Part shown: positions 6,122 through 6,399 of the stretch, one piece after another
Numbering within the stretch: position 1 is the first letter of the stretch
How the letters are laid out: every line of letters begins with the position of its first letter
Source: an uncultured Lachnospiraceae bacterium
Lineage (GTDB): Bacteria; Bacillota; Clostridia; Lachnospirales; Lachnospiraceae
Assembly: GCA_902783395.1 (NCBI GenBank)
Contig: CACZRA010000360.1
Location: 1 to 6,399, forward strand
Reading direction: 5' to 3'
DNA length: 6,399 nucleotides
Translations under genes and position numbers: made by a program
The notes under the pieces: generated by a model
Database searches by the model: none
The model's input: the letters and a program-made list of their open reading frames with translations, nothing else
What the model was told of the DNA's origin: nothing

Positions 6122-6399
6122 GTGCCTGAAAGGGATGCTGACAACAGCAAGATAGAAGAAGAACTGAACGAGCTGAAAAAAACAAAACAGCAATTTGTAC
6201 GGAAAAAAGAGAAGCTTGAACATCAGATGGATGCTTTGGACATATCTGATGAATATTATGATGCAAAGTATGATGATTTACAGAGACGGTATGATAATTT
6301 TTACCGTGAGATTGGAGTAGTTGATAGTTTGATTCTTGAGAAAACGGCTGAACTGGATCATGCATACTCATCTGAGATTGGTCCTATGTCAAGATTTAG
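6122..6399 (+). pseudogene. Serine-recombinase-like coiled-coil fragment, open at the window end
   Basis: The frame is open from 6089 (after TGA 6086-6088) to the last base. From about 6152 it encodes a charged coiled coil: IEEELNELKKTKQQF, then MDALDISDEYYDAKYDDLQ and RRYDNFYREIG. This resembles the coil after the zinc ribbon in the C-terminal part of large serine recombinases of Gram-positive ICEs, where a D-x-D/N-D-x-x-YD-x-KY-x-D-x-Q pattern is usual (recalled, not searched). The catalytic serine domain, recombinase domain and zinc ribbon are absent upstream. An AAAGGGA ribosome-binding-like site at 6129-6135 has no usable start after it, and GTG 6122 has no such site before it. The simplest reading is a recombinase leader joined to a recombinase tail by internal deletion. 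The final residues (SSEIGPMSRF) do not fit the family as I know it. It could instead be an unrelated coiled-coil gene running out of the window. Confidence 0.5.

Noticed and set aside
5976..6371. Minus-strand frame across the leader and coiled-coil region
   Set aside because: It crosses the hairpins, has no ribosome binding site and no recognisable motif, while the plus strand shows a clear coiled coil.

Overview
The window looks like accessory DNA of a Gram-positive Clostridia-type bacterium, probably Lachnospiraceae-like and probably inside or beside an integrative conjugative element. The reasons are strong AAGGAGG-type ribosome binding sites, Sec signal peptides, a two-domain peptidoglycan hydrolase of the kind found with Gram-positive conjugation systems, lysine-rich secreted proteins ending in fibronectin-like or Ig-like domains, and a fragment resembling the C-terminal coiled coil of ICE serine recombinases. 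The organism assignment is inference from family resemblance. No search was run.

Layout, all genes on the + strand. Positions 2-1138: the 3' part of a cell-wall hydrolase, an NlpC/P60 endopeptidase followed by a phage-tail-type lysozyme, with its 5' end outside the window. Positions 1271-3823: an 850-residue secreted protein with an acidic N-terminus, a transglutaminase-like domain (Cys362, His388, Asp403), seven CxxC/GH repeats and a strongly basic fibronectin-III-like end. A hairpin terminator candidate follows at 3892-3921. Positions 3824-4206 are AT-rich non-coding DNA with a promoter candidate and an 8-bp interrupted palindrome. Positions 4207-5739: a 510-residue secreted protein with seven consecutive units of about 35 residues carrying an H-x5-C-x2-C-x10-H pattern, then a basic Ig-like stretch and a C-terminal segment resembling BamE/SmpA. 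A 10-bp hairpin follows at 5847-5870. Positions 5880-6121 hold a regulatory leader: an inverted repeat, a promoter candidate and a hairpin followed by six Ts. The leader runs directly into a coiled-coil reading frame (6122 to the window end) that looks like the remains of a serine recombinase.

How the parts may work together (inference): the hydrolase would open peptidoglycan, as VirB1-like enzymes of ICEs do. The two repeat proteins would be exported and sit in or on the cell wall, where clusters of Cys and His could bind zinc and the basic C-termini could hold anionic wall polymers. Their neighbouring position and parallel architecture (signal peptide, CxxC/His repeat array, cationic beta domain) suggest related roles. 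However, the second is visibly more AT-rich, has its own promoter candidate and is separated by a terminator, so it may have arrived independently. The most interesting part of the window is this pair of multi-ribbon secreted proteins, above all the HCCH array at 4417-5181, which I cannot assign to a named family.
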